Shown in pieces: positions 16,342 to 25,507 of a stretch of 64,000 nt of DNA (position 1 is its first letter; each line of letters starts with the position of its first letter). The notes below the pieces were generated by a model. That model was not told the DNA's origin. It did no database searches and was given only the letters and a program-made list of their open reading frames with translations. The translations under genes were made by a program, and so were the position numbers. This DNA comes from Armatimonadetes bacterium DC (GTDB taxonomy: Bacteria > Armatimonadota > Fimbriimonadia > Fimbriimonadales > GBS-DC). The stretch lies in the NCBI GenBank assembly GCA_001442985.1, contig LDYB01000019.1:1-64000 (forward strand), given 5' to 3'.

Positions 16342-17219
16342 GCGCGAATCACCCGCACTGGTCGCAGGAGCGGCGGAAGCCAGCGCGCAATCAGGGCAAT
16401 CTTATCGTCGTCTTCGGTAACCACCACAAAACTGCCGGGAGTCCACAGGGGATGTTCTGCCTGCACGAAGTTGCCGTGGAGCAGGCGCTCCAGCGCGGCG
16501 GGCGCTGGCTTCCAGCGCGGCAGGTGGCGCACCGCCTCAATTGGGGGAATCAGGGCGTTCCGAACGGTTTCGGCGTCGGTGAAATGCTCCAGGGGCAGCG
16601 ACTCTTCCAGCCGAAAGTGTCCCACGGCGGTGCGCGTTAATTGAATCAGGTGCGCTCCTACGCCTGCAATCTGCCCCATGTCGTGGGCAATCGTACGCAC
16701 ATAGGTTCCCGACGAGCATTCAATTTCGAACCGTGCCGTTGGGAACTCGCCCGGTGTGAAGTCCAGAATCTCGAATCGGTACACGGTGATGGGGCGCGGC
16801 TTGCGCTCCAACTCTTTGCCCTCGCGAGCCAGCTCGTGCAGTTTGCGCCCCTCCACCCGCAACGCAGAATACATCGGCGGCACCTGCCAGATTCGCCCGA
16901 CAAACTGCTTCGCGATTTCACGCACCTGCTCCAAAGTGAGATGAGAAGCGGGCTTCACTTCCAGCACCTGTCCATCGGCGTCCTGCGTGTCGGTGGTCTT
17001 GCCGAACAGAATCGTGCCCCGATAGTGTTTGGTAAGCGGCTGGATGTAGGGCACCAATCGGGTGGCGCGTCCCAGACAGCACACCAGCACGCCTTCGGCT
17101 AAGGGGTCTAAAGTGCCTGCATGCCCAATCTCTTTTTGACCACTGGCTCGGCGCAGGTGGTCTATCACATCGTGCGAGGTGATTCCCGAGGGCTTATGGA
17201 CATTCAGCACTCCATCCAT
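16338..17219 (-). CDS. truB: tRNA pseudouridine-55 synthase
   Basis: This is 293 aa, the usual length. It shows GVLNVHKPSGITSHDV at the N-terminus, catalytic Asp in GHAGTLDPLAEGVL near residue 38, YRGTILFGKTTDTQDADG near 66 and the CSSGTYVRTIAHDMG motif near 170. It makes pseudouridine at position 55 in the T-loop of tRNAs. It overlaps nrnA by 16 nt upstream and ribF by 4 nt downstream. Confidence 0.95.
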   Translation of the reverse strand: MDGVLNVHKPSGITSHDVIDHLRRASGQKEIGHAGTLDPLAEGVLVCCLGRATRLVPYIQPLTKHYRGTILFGKTTDTQDADGQVLEVKPASHLTLEQVREIAKQFVGRIWQVPPMYSALRVEGRKLHELAREGKELERKPRPITVYRFEILDFTPGEFPTARFEIECSSGTYVRTIAHDMGQIAGVGAHLIQLTRTAVGHFRLEESLPLEHFTDAETVRNALIPPIEAVRHLPRWKPAPAALERLLHGNFVQAEHPLWTPGSFVVVTEDDDKIALIARWLPPLLRPVRVIRA

Positions 17220-18181
17220 CGTAGCACCTCGCGCACAAGGGTCTGGGCAGCCTCTTCAAGGCTCATCTCCAGCGTGCAGCCCGCGGCGTTTTCGTGTCCA
17301 CCACCGCCGAACTGGCTGGCAATCTGGGCGACATTGATGGCGCCGCGGCTCCGCAGGCTGACCCGTACTTTTTGATTGGGTGTTTCCCGCAACAGCATCG
17401 CCACCCGCACGCCCCGAATCGAGCGCACGAAGTTGACGATGCCCTCGGTTTCTTCGTCGCTTGCGCCTGCCTCTTCAAACATCTTCCGGGAGATGGCAAC
17501 CCATGCAATCGCCCCGTCCTCGGTGCGCTGGAGCGTGGAAAGCGCCAGCCCCAGCAGTTTGACCGACGAAAACGAGCGCGTCTCGAAAACCCGCTCGTTG
17601 ATGGCGCTGATGTCGGCGCCTGCTGCCTGCAGGTGGCTGGCGATGCGCAAAGTGCGCGGCGTGGTGTTGGGAAACTTAAAAGAAAAGGTATCCGTGACGA
17701 TCCCCGTCAGCAGGCAGGTGGCGATTTCGGGCGTCATGGGGCATTTCATGGCGCGGAGCAGGCGGTAGGCGACTTCGGCGGTCGCGGCGGCGGTGGTGTC
17801 TACCAGACGCACATCGGCGAACGGCTCTTGCGGCACATGGTGGTCTACCTGCAAAATCTGGCGTGCGCTGCGTACCAGCGGCTCGTGGCGCCCTGCCCGG
17901 CTCAACTGGCTCATATCACAGACAATCGCCACATCGTAGGTCGTGCGGGGCTGGAGCTCGGTCTGCACGCACTCACTGCCCGGCAGGAACTGGTAGATTT
18001 CGGGCACAGGGTCGTGGCAGACCACCTCCACAATCGGTTTCCCTTTCAGACGCAGGGCGAGCGCGAGTGCCAGCGCACTGCCCAGTGCATCGCCATCGGG
18101 ATGAAGATGGGGCACAACCAGAAACGATTCGGAGGTCTCTATCAGCCCGACTGCCTGCCGAAAGGGTAGTCTGCGTGCCAT
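17204..18181 (-). CDS. nrnA: DHH-family phosphoesterase, NrnA-like (oligoribonuclease/pAp phosphatase)
   Basis: This is 325 aa from ATG 18181; in-frame extensions upstream are non-conserved and cross the promoter box. DHH motifs: HLHPDGDALGSA (motif I), VAIVCDMS (II), QVDHHVPQ (III) and DTTAAATAEVAY (IV). The DHHA1 domain ends GGGGHENAAGCTL. The family degrades nano-RNAs and dephosphorylates pAp. The nrnA-truB-ribF arrangement is common in bacteria. Confidence 0.92.
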   Translation of the reverse strand: MARRLPFRQAVGLIETSESFLVVPHLHPDGDALGSALALALALRLKGKPIVEVVCHDPVPEIYQFLPGSECVQTELQPRTTYDVAIVCDMSQLSRAGRHEPLVRSARQILQVDHHVPQEPFADVRLVDTTAAATAEVAYRLLRAMKCPMTPEIATCLLTGIVTDTFSFKFPNTTPRTLRIASHLQAAGADISAINERVFETRSFSSVKLLGLALSTLQRTEDGAIAWVAISRKMFEEAGASDEETEGIVNFVRSIRGVRVAMLLRETPNQKVRVSLRSRGAINVAQIASQFGGGGHENAAGCTLEMSLEEAAQTLVREVLRWMEC

Positions 18182-18190
18182 TCTGCGCTT

Positions 18191-18196
18191 ATTGTA
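18191..18196 (-). promoter_or_regulatory. -10-like box (GGTACAAT), 9 nt before the nrnA ATG
   Basis: The minus strand reads GGGTACAAT, then 9 nt, then ATG with no Shine-Dalgarno sequence between: a leaderless arrangement for the nrnA-truB-ribF operon. Confidence 0.55.
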
Positions 18197-18265
18197 CCCG
18201 AAATCGGGGGAACTTAAAGGCGGGTTTCGCCGTCTATAAAAGTAGCAAGCAGCTACACACTTCTT

Positions 18266-18311
18266 GGGGACGGCAGGTTTTGCTCTCCTTTGCCTGTCGT
18301 TCCCCTTTTTT
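18266..18311 (+). terminator. Plus-strand intrinsic terminator with no associated gene
   Basis: GGGGACGGCAGG (18266-18277) pairs with CCTGTCGTTCCCC (18293-18305, one bulge and one G-U pair), followed by TTTTTT. No plus-strand gene ends upstream. A TATAAA hexamer at 18235-18240 and a GTAGC/GCTAC mini-hairpin at 18242-18256 could define a transcript of about 65 nt ending here. Confidence 0.6.
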
Positions 18312-18645
18312 ATTTTCCTCTTCTCTGGAGCTGTTTCGCCGCCATCAGGGTACTGCCAACGCCCAGGAACGGGTCCAGCACGGTCATGCCCTTTCTCGTA
18401 TAGCACTCAATCAGCCGGGCGGCGAGCGCGGAGGGAAACATCGCAGGATGTTTCAGGGCGACCTCTTCGCTGGTTTTGCGGAGATCGCTCCAGATAGAGA
18501 TGGAGTAGCGCGTCCATGTGGCGCCGTCCAGGTCGTTTGCCCGCTTGGCGGTGTAGGGAGCCGCCGCCTCCGCCACCTCATTCTCCTCGTAGAGTGTTTC
18601 AAGGTCTATGGGGAGCAGGGGTGGTGATTCATGCTCTCGGTTCAT
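18310..18645 (-). pseudogene. Truncated DNA methyltransferase (N-terminal fragment)
   Basis: This is 111 codons. The sequence TRYSISIWSDLRKTSEEVAL, KHPAMFP and then VLDPFLGVGSTLMAAKQLQR matches SAM-dependent DNA methyltransferases of the N4/N6 class at their 'SxWxDxxKT...HPAxFP...DPFxGxGST' region. The frame then stops (RRGK, stop) exactly where the SAM-binding domain should continue (RRGIGIE and the rest). The stop codon lies in the reverse complement of the U-tract of the plus-strand terminator, so the gene seems cut by an insertion or deletion. It is unlikely to be catalytic. Confidence 0.7.
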
Positions 18646-18755
18646 AAAGAGATTTTACCCTATCGTTCAACCACTCGGTCAGACCTGTCGTAGCGAGTGT
18701 TGTTATGGAACCTTTTTCCATGTCATCCGTCTTCAACACCGTTGGGGTGACACGG

Positions 18756-21290
18756 ATGCAAAGGCGAAAAGAAGCGCAGCGAGCTGCTGCTTGCTGGCTT
18801 GGGGTTCTGAGTCTGGTCAGCCTGTCTTCGGCGCAATTTGTGTGGATTCAGCACGCGCCCACTTTCACCGACGACCTGTATGGGGTGGCATTTCCGACAC
18901 CGACGCACGGCTTTGTGGTCGGCACACGCCTCCTGCTGAAGGAGACGCGGGATGGCGGGCAGAGCTGGCGCTCTCGCAGTGGCGTCGGTGCCACCACACC
19001 CAGTGTAGACCCCTTCTACACCGTTCTCTTTCATGACTCACAAAATGGGTGGATCACCGGGAATAACAACTACGCGTTTCGAACTACAGACGAAGGCGCC
19101 ACATGGAGCCGGATGACCACCGTACCCGCAGGGTCGTGGAGGCATATCGATTTTGTGTCGCCCACTATGGGTTTTATTGGTGCGAACGGCGCCTGCGCCT
19201 TCACCAGCGATGGGGGTCAAAACTGGCAGCTGCGCTCGGGCTATCCGGACTGCCCGATTATGTACGGCATGGATTTTCGGGATGCAAATCTGGGGCTGGT
19301 GGCGGGCGACCACCTTTCGCTGGGCACGGGCATCTACCGCACAACCGATGGCGGACGCACATGGAGTCGACGACTGACGGGCATTTTCAACGATGTGGTC
19401 TTTATGGACGCGAACACTGCGCTGGCAGCCGCCAATACCGGGGCGATTTATCGCTCCACCGACGCAGGCAACAGCTGGACGCAGATCGCTCCCGCTCGCC
19501 CCAATGGGTTGGGAGATCTGGAACGGGTGGACAGCACTACCGTGGTGGGCGTGTCCGTGTTGGGCGATCTCTGGCGCAGCGCGGATGGCGGATTCACATG
19601 GAACAAGGTGGGTGAAGACCTCGGCAGCTTGCCTGGCGTATGGAATGTTCATTTCCGCGACACGCAGAACGGCTGGGTGGTGGGTCCTAAAGGGATTCTG
19701 CTTGCCTCTTCTGATGGCGGTCTCACATGGCGCGTGGCAAGCAACGGCATCGTAGACAATATTACCGACATTAAGATGGTCTCCCGCGCTTTCGGTTATG
19801 CCGTCACGCGCAACGCCTATGTGCTGCGTACACGCGATGGGGGAGTGCGCTGGGACCTGCGCCACCTGAAGGTTACAGGTAATACCTTCGACCACCCGGA
19901 GGGCTTGCAGGCGATCGATGCGGTCGATGCCCAGTTCGCGGTTGTAGCGGGCATTGGTGGGATTGTGTTCAAGACGGAAGATGGCGGCGAGACCTGGCAG
20001 CCGATTGGCTATCCCACGCTACCAGGGCGTTTCGACATTTACGATGTGCGCTTCACCAGTCGCCAGACAGGCTGGGTCGTGGGGCGGGATAACGATCTGG
20101 GACACTACCGCAACATTTATCGCACGACGGATGGTGGTCTCGCCTGGCAACTGGTTGTGCCCGTACAGGCTGCGGTTCAATACGACGCTATTGATTTCGT
20201 GGGCAACAGCGGCTGGGTGGTGGGTCCCAGCGCCTTCCTGCTGCGCACGACGGACAGGGGCAATACATGGCAGCAGGTAAGCCTGCCTTACGGCAATGTA
20301 ACGAATCTGCAGTTCACCGATGTGGGCTTTGCAAATGAGCAGGTGGGCTGGATGATTGGCACGGTAGGCTATGTATTGCGCTCCACCAACGGCGGTCAGA
20401 GCTGGGTGCGCCAGAGCCTCAGTACCAGTGAGGACCTCATAGCGCTTTATGTGGTGAGCGCGGACGAGGCGTGGATTGCAGGCGCACTTGGCAGTGTATT
20501 CCACACCACCGACGGCGGTCAGAGCTGGCTCCGCGAGCCGACGGGCTACCCCTCCTCGCTGGGGCTGAGCGCATTGCACGGCACACCCGACGGGCATTTG
20601 GTCGGGGGTGGCTATGCGGGCTTTCTGGTGGTGCGCCATCCGGGTGAGCGGGCGACGGCGACCAGCTTCTCGGTGCCGTTCGGGCGAATGGCAGGCGGCA
20701 ATTTGACCGCCCTGCAGAACAGTGATGATACCTACCTGCTGCTGGAGAGCCGAGCGCCCACCCAGTCAGGCAATCCGTATGTGCAGGTAGTGGTTGAGGG
20801 CATGGCGGACTCGCGCCCCTGGGAGCAGCTCACCTTCCGCTTTGAAGGTAGGTCCAACGCCTCGCCCTTGACCGGAGTCAAGCAGGTGCTGGAACTGTTC
20901 AACTTCACGACCAACCAGTGGGAGGTTCGAGAGGAGCGATTGCCTGATCAATCCAACGATGGGGTATGCGAGACCTTCGTTCAGGATCCCTCGCCCTACA
21001 TTCAGGCGGGCACGGGGCGGATGCGCGCCCGCATGAGCTGGTACAAGGTAGGCGACCTCCTTGCAGACCCGTGGCATGTGTGGGTAGACTATGTGCAGTG
21101 GAGCCTGCTTCCGGCCGCGATTACGGGCGATGTGAACGGCGACGGCTGCGTGGATGATGCCGACCTGCTGACAGTGCTGTTCGCGTTCGGGCAGTCGGGT
21201 TCGGGCTTGCCCGGAGATGTAAACGGTGATGGTGTGGTGGACGACGCCGATTTGCTCACGGTGTTGTTCAACTTTGGGCAGGGATGTTAG
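18756..21290 (+). CDS. Secreted YCF48/BNR-type beta-propeller protein with dockerin-like C-terminus
   Basis: This is 844 aa from ATG 18756, which gives a proper signal peptide (ends LSSAQ) and has GGGGTGA ahead; ATGs at 18705 and 18720 are alternatives. About fourteen repeats of the form 'TTDGGxxWxR...F.D.xxGWVVG' (for example KETRDGGQSWRSR, RTTDGGRTWSRR) cover residues 25-640, typical of YCF48/Hcf136-like and BNR propellers. A beta domain follows, then two copies of GDVNGDGxVDDADLLTVLF at the C-terminus, resembling dockerin type I calcium loops. It is probably displayed on the cell surface. The ligand is unknown. Confidence 0.85.
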   Translation: MQRRKEAQRAAACWLGVLSLVSLSSAQFVWIQHAPTFTDDLYGVAFPTPTHGFVVGTRLLLKETRDGGQSWRSRSGVGATTPSVDPFYTVLFHDSQNGWITGNNNYAFRTTDEGATWSRMTTVPAGSWRHIDFVSPTMGFIGANGACAFTSDGGQNWQLRSGYPDCPIMYGMDFRDANLGLVAGDHLSLGTGIYRTTDGGRTWSRRLTGIFNDVVFMDANTALAAANTGAIYRSTDAGNSWTQIAPARPNGLGDLERVDSTTVVGVSVLGDLWRSADGGFTWNKVGEDLGSLPGVWNVHFRDTQNGWVVGPKGILLASSDGGLTWRVASNGIVDNITDIKMVSRAFGYAVTRNAYVLRTRDGGVRWDLRHLKVTGNTFDHPEGLQAIDAVDAQFAVVAGIGGIVFKTEDGGETWQPIGYPTLPGRFDIYDVRFTSRQTGWVVGRDNDLGHYRNIYRTTDGGLAWQLVVPVQAAVQYDAIDFVGNSGWVVGPSAFLLRTTDRGNTWQQVSLPYGNVTNLQFTDVGFANEQVGWMIGTVGYVLRSTNGGQSWVRQSLSTSEDLIALYVVSADEAWIAGALGSVFHTTDGGQSWLREPTGYPSSLGLSALHGTPDGHLVGGGYAGFLVVRHPGERATATSFSVPFGRMAGGNLTALQNSDDTYLLLESRAPTQSGNPYVQVVVEGMADSRPWEQLTFRFEGRSNASPLTGVKQVLELFNFTTNQWEVREERLPDQSNDGVCETFVQDPSPYIQAGTGRMRARMSWYKVGDLLADPWHVWVDYVQWSLLPAAITGDVNGDGCVDDADLLTVLFAFGQSGSGLPGDVNGDGVVDDADLLTVLFNFGQGC

Positions 21291-21302
21291 GCGGATTCGT
21301 GG

Positions 21303-21308
21303 TATAAT
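21303..21308 (+). promoter_or_regulatory. -10-like box (GGTATAAT), 6 nt before the GTG at 21315
   Basis: GGTATAATCCCTCC runs straight into GTG. The distance is right for transcription to begin at or near the start codon. Confidence 0.6.
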
Positions 21309-21314
21309 CCCTCC

Positions 21315-23192
21315 GTGAATCGCGAGCAGTTTCGGGCGCGTCTGGAGCAGGGGGTGCTGATTGCCGATGGCGCCATCGGCACGATGCTGGCATTGCGCGG
21401 GGTGCCAACCCCCTATGAACTTACGAACCTGCTTTATCCCGATACCGTGCGGGCGCTCCATCGGGAGTATTACGAGGCGGGCGCACGCCTGATAGAGACC
21501 AACACCTACACTGCCAATCGGGTACGCCTGTTTAATTTGCCTGAACGCGGCAGCGAAGCGCCCCCCACTTATAGCCTGCTGGAACAGTTCGGCTCGCCGG
21601 AAGAGCTGGTACGGCGCATCAATCAGGAGGCGGTGCGCCTGGCACGCGAGGCGGTGGGCGCAGACGCGCTCGTGTTCGGCTCGGTGGGACCTGTGGGCAA
21701 GCCGCTGGAACCCATCGGCGAAACCCGACTGGACGAAGCCGAGGGGGCGTTCCGCGAGCAGATGCAGGCGCTCCTTGAGGCGGGCGTGGACGGACTGATT
21801 CTGGAAACTTTCATAGACCCCCGCGAACTGGAGCTGGCGATTCGGGTCGCCCGCGAACTCGCCCCTGACCTGCCCCTGATTGCCTCCAAAGGCTTTGTGG
21901 AAGACGGCGAGACGCTCATGGAAGGGCTACCCGAACGCTTCGCGCACACCGTCAGCGCGCTGGGGGTGGACGCCGTCGGGGCGAACTGCGTGGTGGGACC
22001 TCAGCGCATGCTGGACATCGTGCGCATGATGGCAACGGGCACCGAACTGCCCCTTTCCTCGATGCCGACGCCCGGCTTGCCTCAACTGGTGCGCGGGCAG
22101 GTGGTGTACGACATTCACCCCGACTATTTCGGGCGGTATGCGGTGCGCCTTGTGGAGGCGGGCGCCCAGATTGTGGGCGGCTGCTGTGGTACGACGCCCG
22201 ACCATATCCGCGCGGTGGCGCAGGCAGTATCCCGAACGCCTGTCAAGCGCAGGGCAGGGGGCATCCGTGCAGTGGTGCGTGAGCGCAAGGAAGAAGAGCT
22301 GCCCCTTGCGGAGCCGTCGCGCCTCTCTCAGATACTGGGTAAAGAGCGCGTAATTGCAGTGGAATTAGACCTGCCCCGCGGCTTGAAAGTGCAGAAAGTG
22401 ATTGAGGGCGCACGCCTGCTGAAAGAGCATGGGGTGCATGTGATTGACATCTCTGACGGCGCGCGCGCCCGCCTGCGCATGAATGTGATTGCCATCTCTC
22501 ATCTGGTACAGCGCGAGGCGGGGATTGAGGTGATGATGCACTTCGCCTGTCGCGACCGCAACCTGCTGGCAATTCAGGCAGATTTGTTAGGCGCGCACGC
22601 CTTGGGCATCCGCAATGTGCTGGCAATCACGGGCGACCCCGCCCAGATTGGCGACTACCCCACTGCCACCAGCGTGTTCGATGTGGACGCAATCGGGCTG
22701 GTGCGCATCCTGCGACGGTTCAACGAGGGGCGCGACCTTGCAGGCAACACGATTGGCGTGCGGGCGAACTTCACGATTGCTGTCGCCTACAACCCGCTCG
22801 CGCCCGACCCCGAAACCGAGCGCGACCGCCTGCGCAAAAAGATAGAGGAGGGCGCACATCTGGTCTACACCCAGCCGATTTTTGAGATGCGCGTCGTGGA
22901 AGAGACCGCCGAGTTGATGAACCGACTCGGCGTGCCGTGGCTGGTGGGGGTGCTACCGCTGCGAAGCGCACGCCACGCCGAGTTTATGCATAATGAGGTG
23001 CCGGGCGTGTCCATTCCCGAGCCGATTTTGCGGCGGATGGCGGAGGCGCCCGAGGAGGACGCGCTCGCCGTGGGGCTGGAGATCGCCCGTCGATTCGTGG
23101 CTGAGGCGGCGCCCTATGCGCAGGGGGTCTACCTGATGCCACCCGCCGGCAGCGCCCAGATTGCCCTGCAGGTGATTGAGGCAATACAGTAA
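21315..23192 (+). CDS. Bifunctional homocysteine S-methyltransferase / 5,10-methylenetetrahydrofolate reductase
   Basis: This is 625 aa with GTG start. Residues 1-300 form the homocysteine-binding domain: LIADGAIGTMLALRG, IETNTYTANR, VGANCVVGP and the zinc ligand pair in VGGCCGTTPDHI. Residues about 335-625 form a MetF-type TIM barrel: VELDLPRGLKVQKVIEGA, VMMHFACRDRNLLAIQADLL, NVLAITGDPAQIGDYP and YTQPIFEM. The fusion, known in Gram-positive bacteria and some other phyla (YitJ type), couples methyl-THF supply to methionine synthesis. It is the only gene in its unit. Confidence 0.92.
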   Translation: MNREQFRARLEQGVLIADGAIGTMLALRGVPTPYELTNLLYPDTVRALHREYYEAGARLIETNTYTANRVRLFNLPERGSEAPPTYSLLEQFGSPEELVRRINQEAVRLAREAVGADALVFGSVGPVGKPLEPIGETRLDEAEGAFREQMQALLEAGVDGLILETFIDPRELELAIRVARELAPDLPLIASKGFVEDGETLMEGLPERFAHTVSALGVDAVGANCVVGPQRMLDIVRMMATGTELPLSSMPTPGLPQLVRGQVVYDIHPDYFGRYAVRLVEAGAQIVGGCCGTTPDHIRAVAQAVSRTPVKRRAGGIRAVVRERKEEELPLAEPSRLSQILGKERVIAVELDLPRGLKVQKVIEGARLLKEHGVHVIDISDGARARLRMNVIAISHLVQREAGIEVMMHFACRDRNLLAIQADLLGAHALGIRNVLAITGDPAQIGDYPTATSVFDVDAIGLVRILRRFNEGRDLAGNTIGVRANFTIAVAYNPLAPDPETERDRLRKKIEEGAHLVYTQPIFEMRVVEETAELMNRLGVPWLVGVLPLRSARHAEFMHNEVPGVSIPEPILRRMAEAPEEDALAVGLEIARRFVAEAAPYAQGVYLMPPAGSAQIALQVIEAIQ

Positions 23193-23199
23193 TCCCTTT

Positions 23200-23892
23200 T
23201 CACTGCTTCGGAGTCGCCACCGCTACTTCAGGCGCTTCCACCACGGCGCGATCCGTCGTCAGCGGGCGATAATAGGGGTTGCGCCATACCAGCTTCAGCG
23301 CACAGTTGAGCGACTCGTCGTCCCCCTCCAGATAGTCCACGACTCCGCCTTCGGGCATAAAGCTCAGCCCTTCGTAAAACACCTGATAGGGGTCATAAAG
23401 CAGATTGACATAAAGGTTCAGCAGGCGTTGCTTCTGTTCAGGGGTGAGCGTTTCGGGGTCGTAGCCCTGCTCGAGGACCCATTTGCGGAAGCGAGGGAGT
23501 CTGCCGTAGACGAGCGTCTGATACACATGAGAGCGAATGAACAGCCGCCGACTGGCGATGAACAGCGCCCGTGCCGCCTCCTGCTTTTGTGAGGCGATGC
23601 TCACGGCGTAAAGATATTCGCCCAGCGGGCTATGGCTGGCGCAAGTGCCCCCCGCTGTGTCGTGGTACCAGTTGTCGCGAATCTGGTGGCGATGGAGGTA
23701 AATCACCATGCTATAGGCGTAAATGCGCCCGTCGAACTCGGCGACCAGAAACCCCAGCGGATGGTTCTGCAGCCACGCCTCGAAGTAGTCGCGCGAAAGT
23801 GCGGCGTTGCCAAACAACTGATCCAGCTCCTCGACCCGCTCCAGATCACGCGCCTCTGCAGGGCGCACCTGGAATAGCCCTACCGTCATCAT
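23200..23892 (-). CDS. GNAT-family N-acetyltransferase
   Basis: This is 230 aa. The first 70 residues follow the RimI/GNAT pattern (FQVRPAEARDLERVEELDQL, LGFLVAEFDGRIYAYSMV). The acetyl-CoA segment is recognisable but loose: GGTCASHSPLGEYLYAVSIA, then ARALFIASRRLFIR, without the canonical R/QxxGxG/A. A longer C-terminal part than usual (VVDYLEGDDESLNCALKLVW) suggests a specialised subfamily. The start is one of two adjacent ATGs. The leader carries an early terminator-like hairpin (23937-23970). The substrate is unknown. Confidence 0.7.
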   Translation of the reverse strand: MMTVGLFQVRPAEARDLERVEELDQLFGNAALSRDYFEAWLQNHPLGFLVAEFDGRIYAYSMVIYLHRHQIRDNWYHDTAGGTCASHSPLGEYLYAVSIASQKQEAARALFIASRRLFIRSHVYQTLVYGRLPRFRKWVLEQGYDPETLTPEQKQRLLNLYVNLLYDPYQVFYEGLSFMPEGGVVDYLEGDDESLNCALKLVWRNPYYRPLTTDRAVVEAPEVAVATPKQ

Positions 23893-23936
23893 TGCTGTGC
23901 CTGCCTTTCCCTGGTTGGGAACGAGCCATAAGACGC

Positions 23937-23970
23937 AAAAACGGAGAGCCGACAGGGGTCAGCTCTCCGT
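23937..23970 (-). terminator. Terminator-like hairpin in the leader of the GNAT gene
   Basis: On the minus strand ACGGAGAGC pairs with GCTCTCCGT (9 bp; 23962-23970 with 23941-23949), followed by TTTTT. It sits about 22 nt downstream of a TATAAT box and 45 nt upstream of the GNAT start, so it would stop most transcripts early unless antiterminated. Confidence 0.65.
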
Positions 23971-23991
23971 CGCGAGTAATCTGTGGGCATA

Positions 23992-23997
23992 ATTATA
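23992..23997 (-). promoter_or_regulatory. -10 box (TGTATAAT) upstream of the GNAT leader
   Basis: The minus strand reads GGTGTATAATTATG, with a TG extension before the hexamer. It is back-to-back with the radA box at 24041-24046. Confidence 0.5.
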
Positions 23998-24040
23998 CAC
24001 CACCTTTGCGCAATTCCTGCTTCGCGGTTTCAGAAACAGG

Positions 24041-24046
24041 TATAAT
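24041..24046 (+). promoter_or_regulatory. -10-like box (GGTATAAT), 12 nt before the radA ATG
   Basis: GGTATAATTTCGTGAGGTCAATG: the GTG at 24050 is too close to the box to be transcribed as a start, so ATG 24059 is preferred. Confidence 0.5.
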
Positions 24047-24058
24047 TTCGTGAGGTCA

Positions 24059-25477
24059 ATGCCCAGAGTACGCACGCACTATGTTTGCTCTGTTTGCGGC
24101 TATACAACGCCGCGCTGGGTGGGGCGCTGCCCCGAATGTGGGGAGTGGAACACACTGCAAGAGGAAACGCAAAATGTCGTAAAACACGCGCCGAAGCGTG
24201 GCGGTAGCACGCAGGTGGTTGCTCCCGTACGCGCCTACACCATAGAAGACCTGCCCACCGAAACCGAAACGCGCTTGCCCACAGGAATCGCCGAGTTTGA
24301 CCGTGTGCTGGGGGGTGGCGTTGTGCCCGGCTCGCTGACGCTGATAGGGGGTGAGCCAGGCATCGGCAAAAGCACCCTCATGCTTCAGGTTGCGAATGCG
24401 CTCGCAAAGCACGGTACGGTGCTTTATATCACAGGCGAGGAATCGTTGCGGCAGGTGCGCATGCGTGCTGTGCGCCTGCATGCCACCCACCCGAACCTGA
24501 AGGTCGCCACAGGAGCCGAGCTGGAGCCGATACTCAGCCTGCTGGAAACGGAGCAACCCCTGTGCGCCATTATTGACTCCATCCAGACGCTTTACACTCC
24601 CCAGCTGGAAGGGATTGCGGGCACGGTCTCGCAAATCCGAACCTGTGCAGGCGCGTTGCAGCGCCTCGCCAAAGAGCATGAGATTGCGCTTTTTCTGATT
24701 GGGCATGTCACCAAAGAGGGCGCGCTGGCAGGACCCAAAGTGCTGGAACATCTCGTGGACACCGTGCTGTATTTTGAGGGCGACCCGCAGGGGCTGTTCC
24801 GAATCTTACGGGCAACCAAAAACCGTTTCGGCGCGACGGACGAGATTGGCGTGTTTGACATGCGCCCCGAAGGGCTGGTGGCGGTTCCCAATCCCTCGGA
24901 GAGGCTGCTGGCGGAGCGTGCGGAGGGTGCGCCCGGCTCGGTGGTGTTCCCCGCGCTGGAGGGCAGTCGCGCCCTGCTGATGGAGATTCAGGCGCTCACA
25001 ACCCCCTCGTTCCTCAACAACCCGCGCCGCGTGATTACGGGGCTATCTTACGAGCGCGTGAGCCTCGTGCTGGCGGTGATGGAGAAACGACTGGGCTTCC
25101 GAATGATCCAGCACGATGTGTTCGTGAATGTGGCAGGCGGGATGCGGGTGATGGAACCTGCTGCGGACCTGGCGATTCTGGTGGCGGTCGCTTCGGCGAT
25201 GCGCAATCAGCCCGTGCGTCCCGACCTGGTGCTGTTTGGCGAGGTGGGTTTGGGTGGGGAGGTGCGCGGCGTGCCCCATATGGAGGCGCGTCTGCAGGAG
25301 GCGGCGCGGCTGGGCTTTCGCTACGCCCTCGTGCCGCAGAGCAACCTTCAGCGCCCCCACGAGCGATTACCCCTCTCAACACTGCCCGTGCGCACTGCCC
25401 AGGAGGCGATTCGGATGGCGCTCCAGTCTCAGCCCGAAGCAGAGGAACCTGAAGAGGACGACTCGCCTTTCCGATAA
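24059..25477 (+). CDS. radA: DNA repair protein RadA (Sms)
   Basis: This is 472 aa. Residues 5-35 hold the four-Cys zinc finger (YVCSVCGY, GRCPECGEWNT). The RecA-like ATPase core has Walker A GEPGIGKST near residue 100 and the RadA-specific KNRFG motif near 255. A Lon-protease-like C-terminal domain (about 300-455) contains DLAILVAVASA and GEVGLGGEVR. RadA promotes branch migration during recombination. The next three genes run in the same direction with short gaps. Confidence 0.96.
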   Translation: MPRVRTHYVCSVCGYTTPRWVGRCPECGEWNTLQEETQNVVKHAPKRGGSTQVVAPVRAYTIEDLPTETETRLPTGIAEFDRVLGGGVVPGSLTLIGGEPGIGKSTLMLQVANALAKHGTVLYITGEESLRQVRMRAVRLHATHPNLKVATGAELEPILSLLETEQPLCAIIDSIQTLYTPQLEGIAGTVSQIRTCAGALQRLAKEHEIALFLIGHVTKEGALAGPKVLEHLVDTVLYFEGDPQGLFRILRATKNRFGATDEIGVFDMRPEGLVAVPNPSERLLAERAEGAPGSVVFPALEGSRALLMEIQALTTPSFLNNPRRVITGLSYERVSLVLAVMEKRLGFRMIQHDVFVNVAGGMRVMEPAADLAILVAVASAMRNQPVRPDLVLFGEVGLGGEVRGVPHMEARLQEAARLGFRYALVPQSNLQRPHERLPLSTLPVRTAQEAIRMALQSQPEAEEPEEDDSPFR

Positions 25478-25507
25478 GAGAGGTATACTATGCAAGCAGG
25501 TGGAGCC

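Noticed and set aside
18182-18406. A 75-residue N-terminal extension of NrnA
   Set aside because: It overlaps the methyltransferase remnant and the promoter box; the DHH fold starts properly at 18181.
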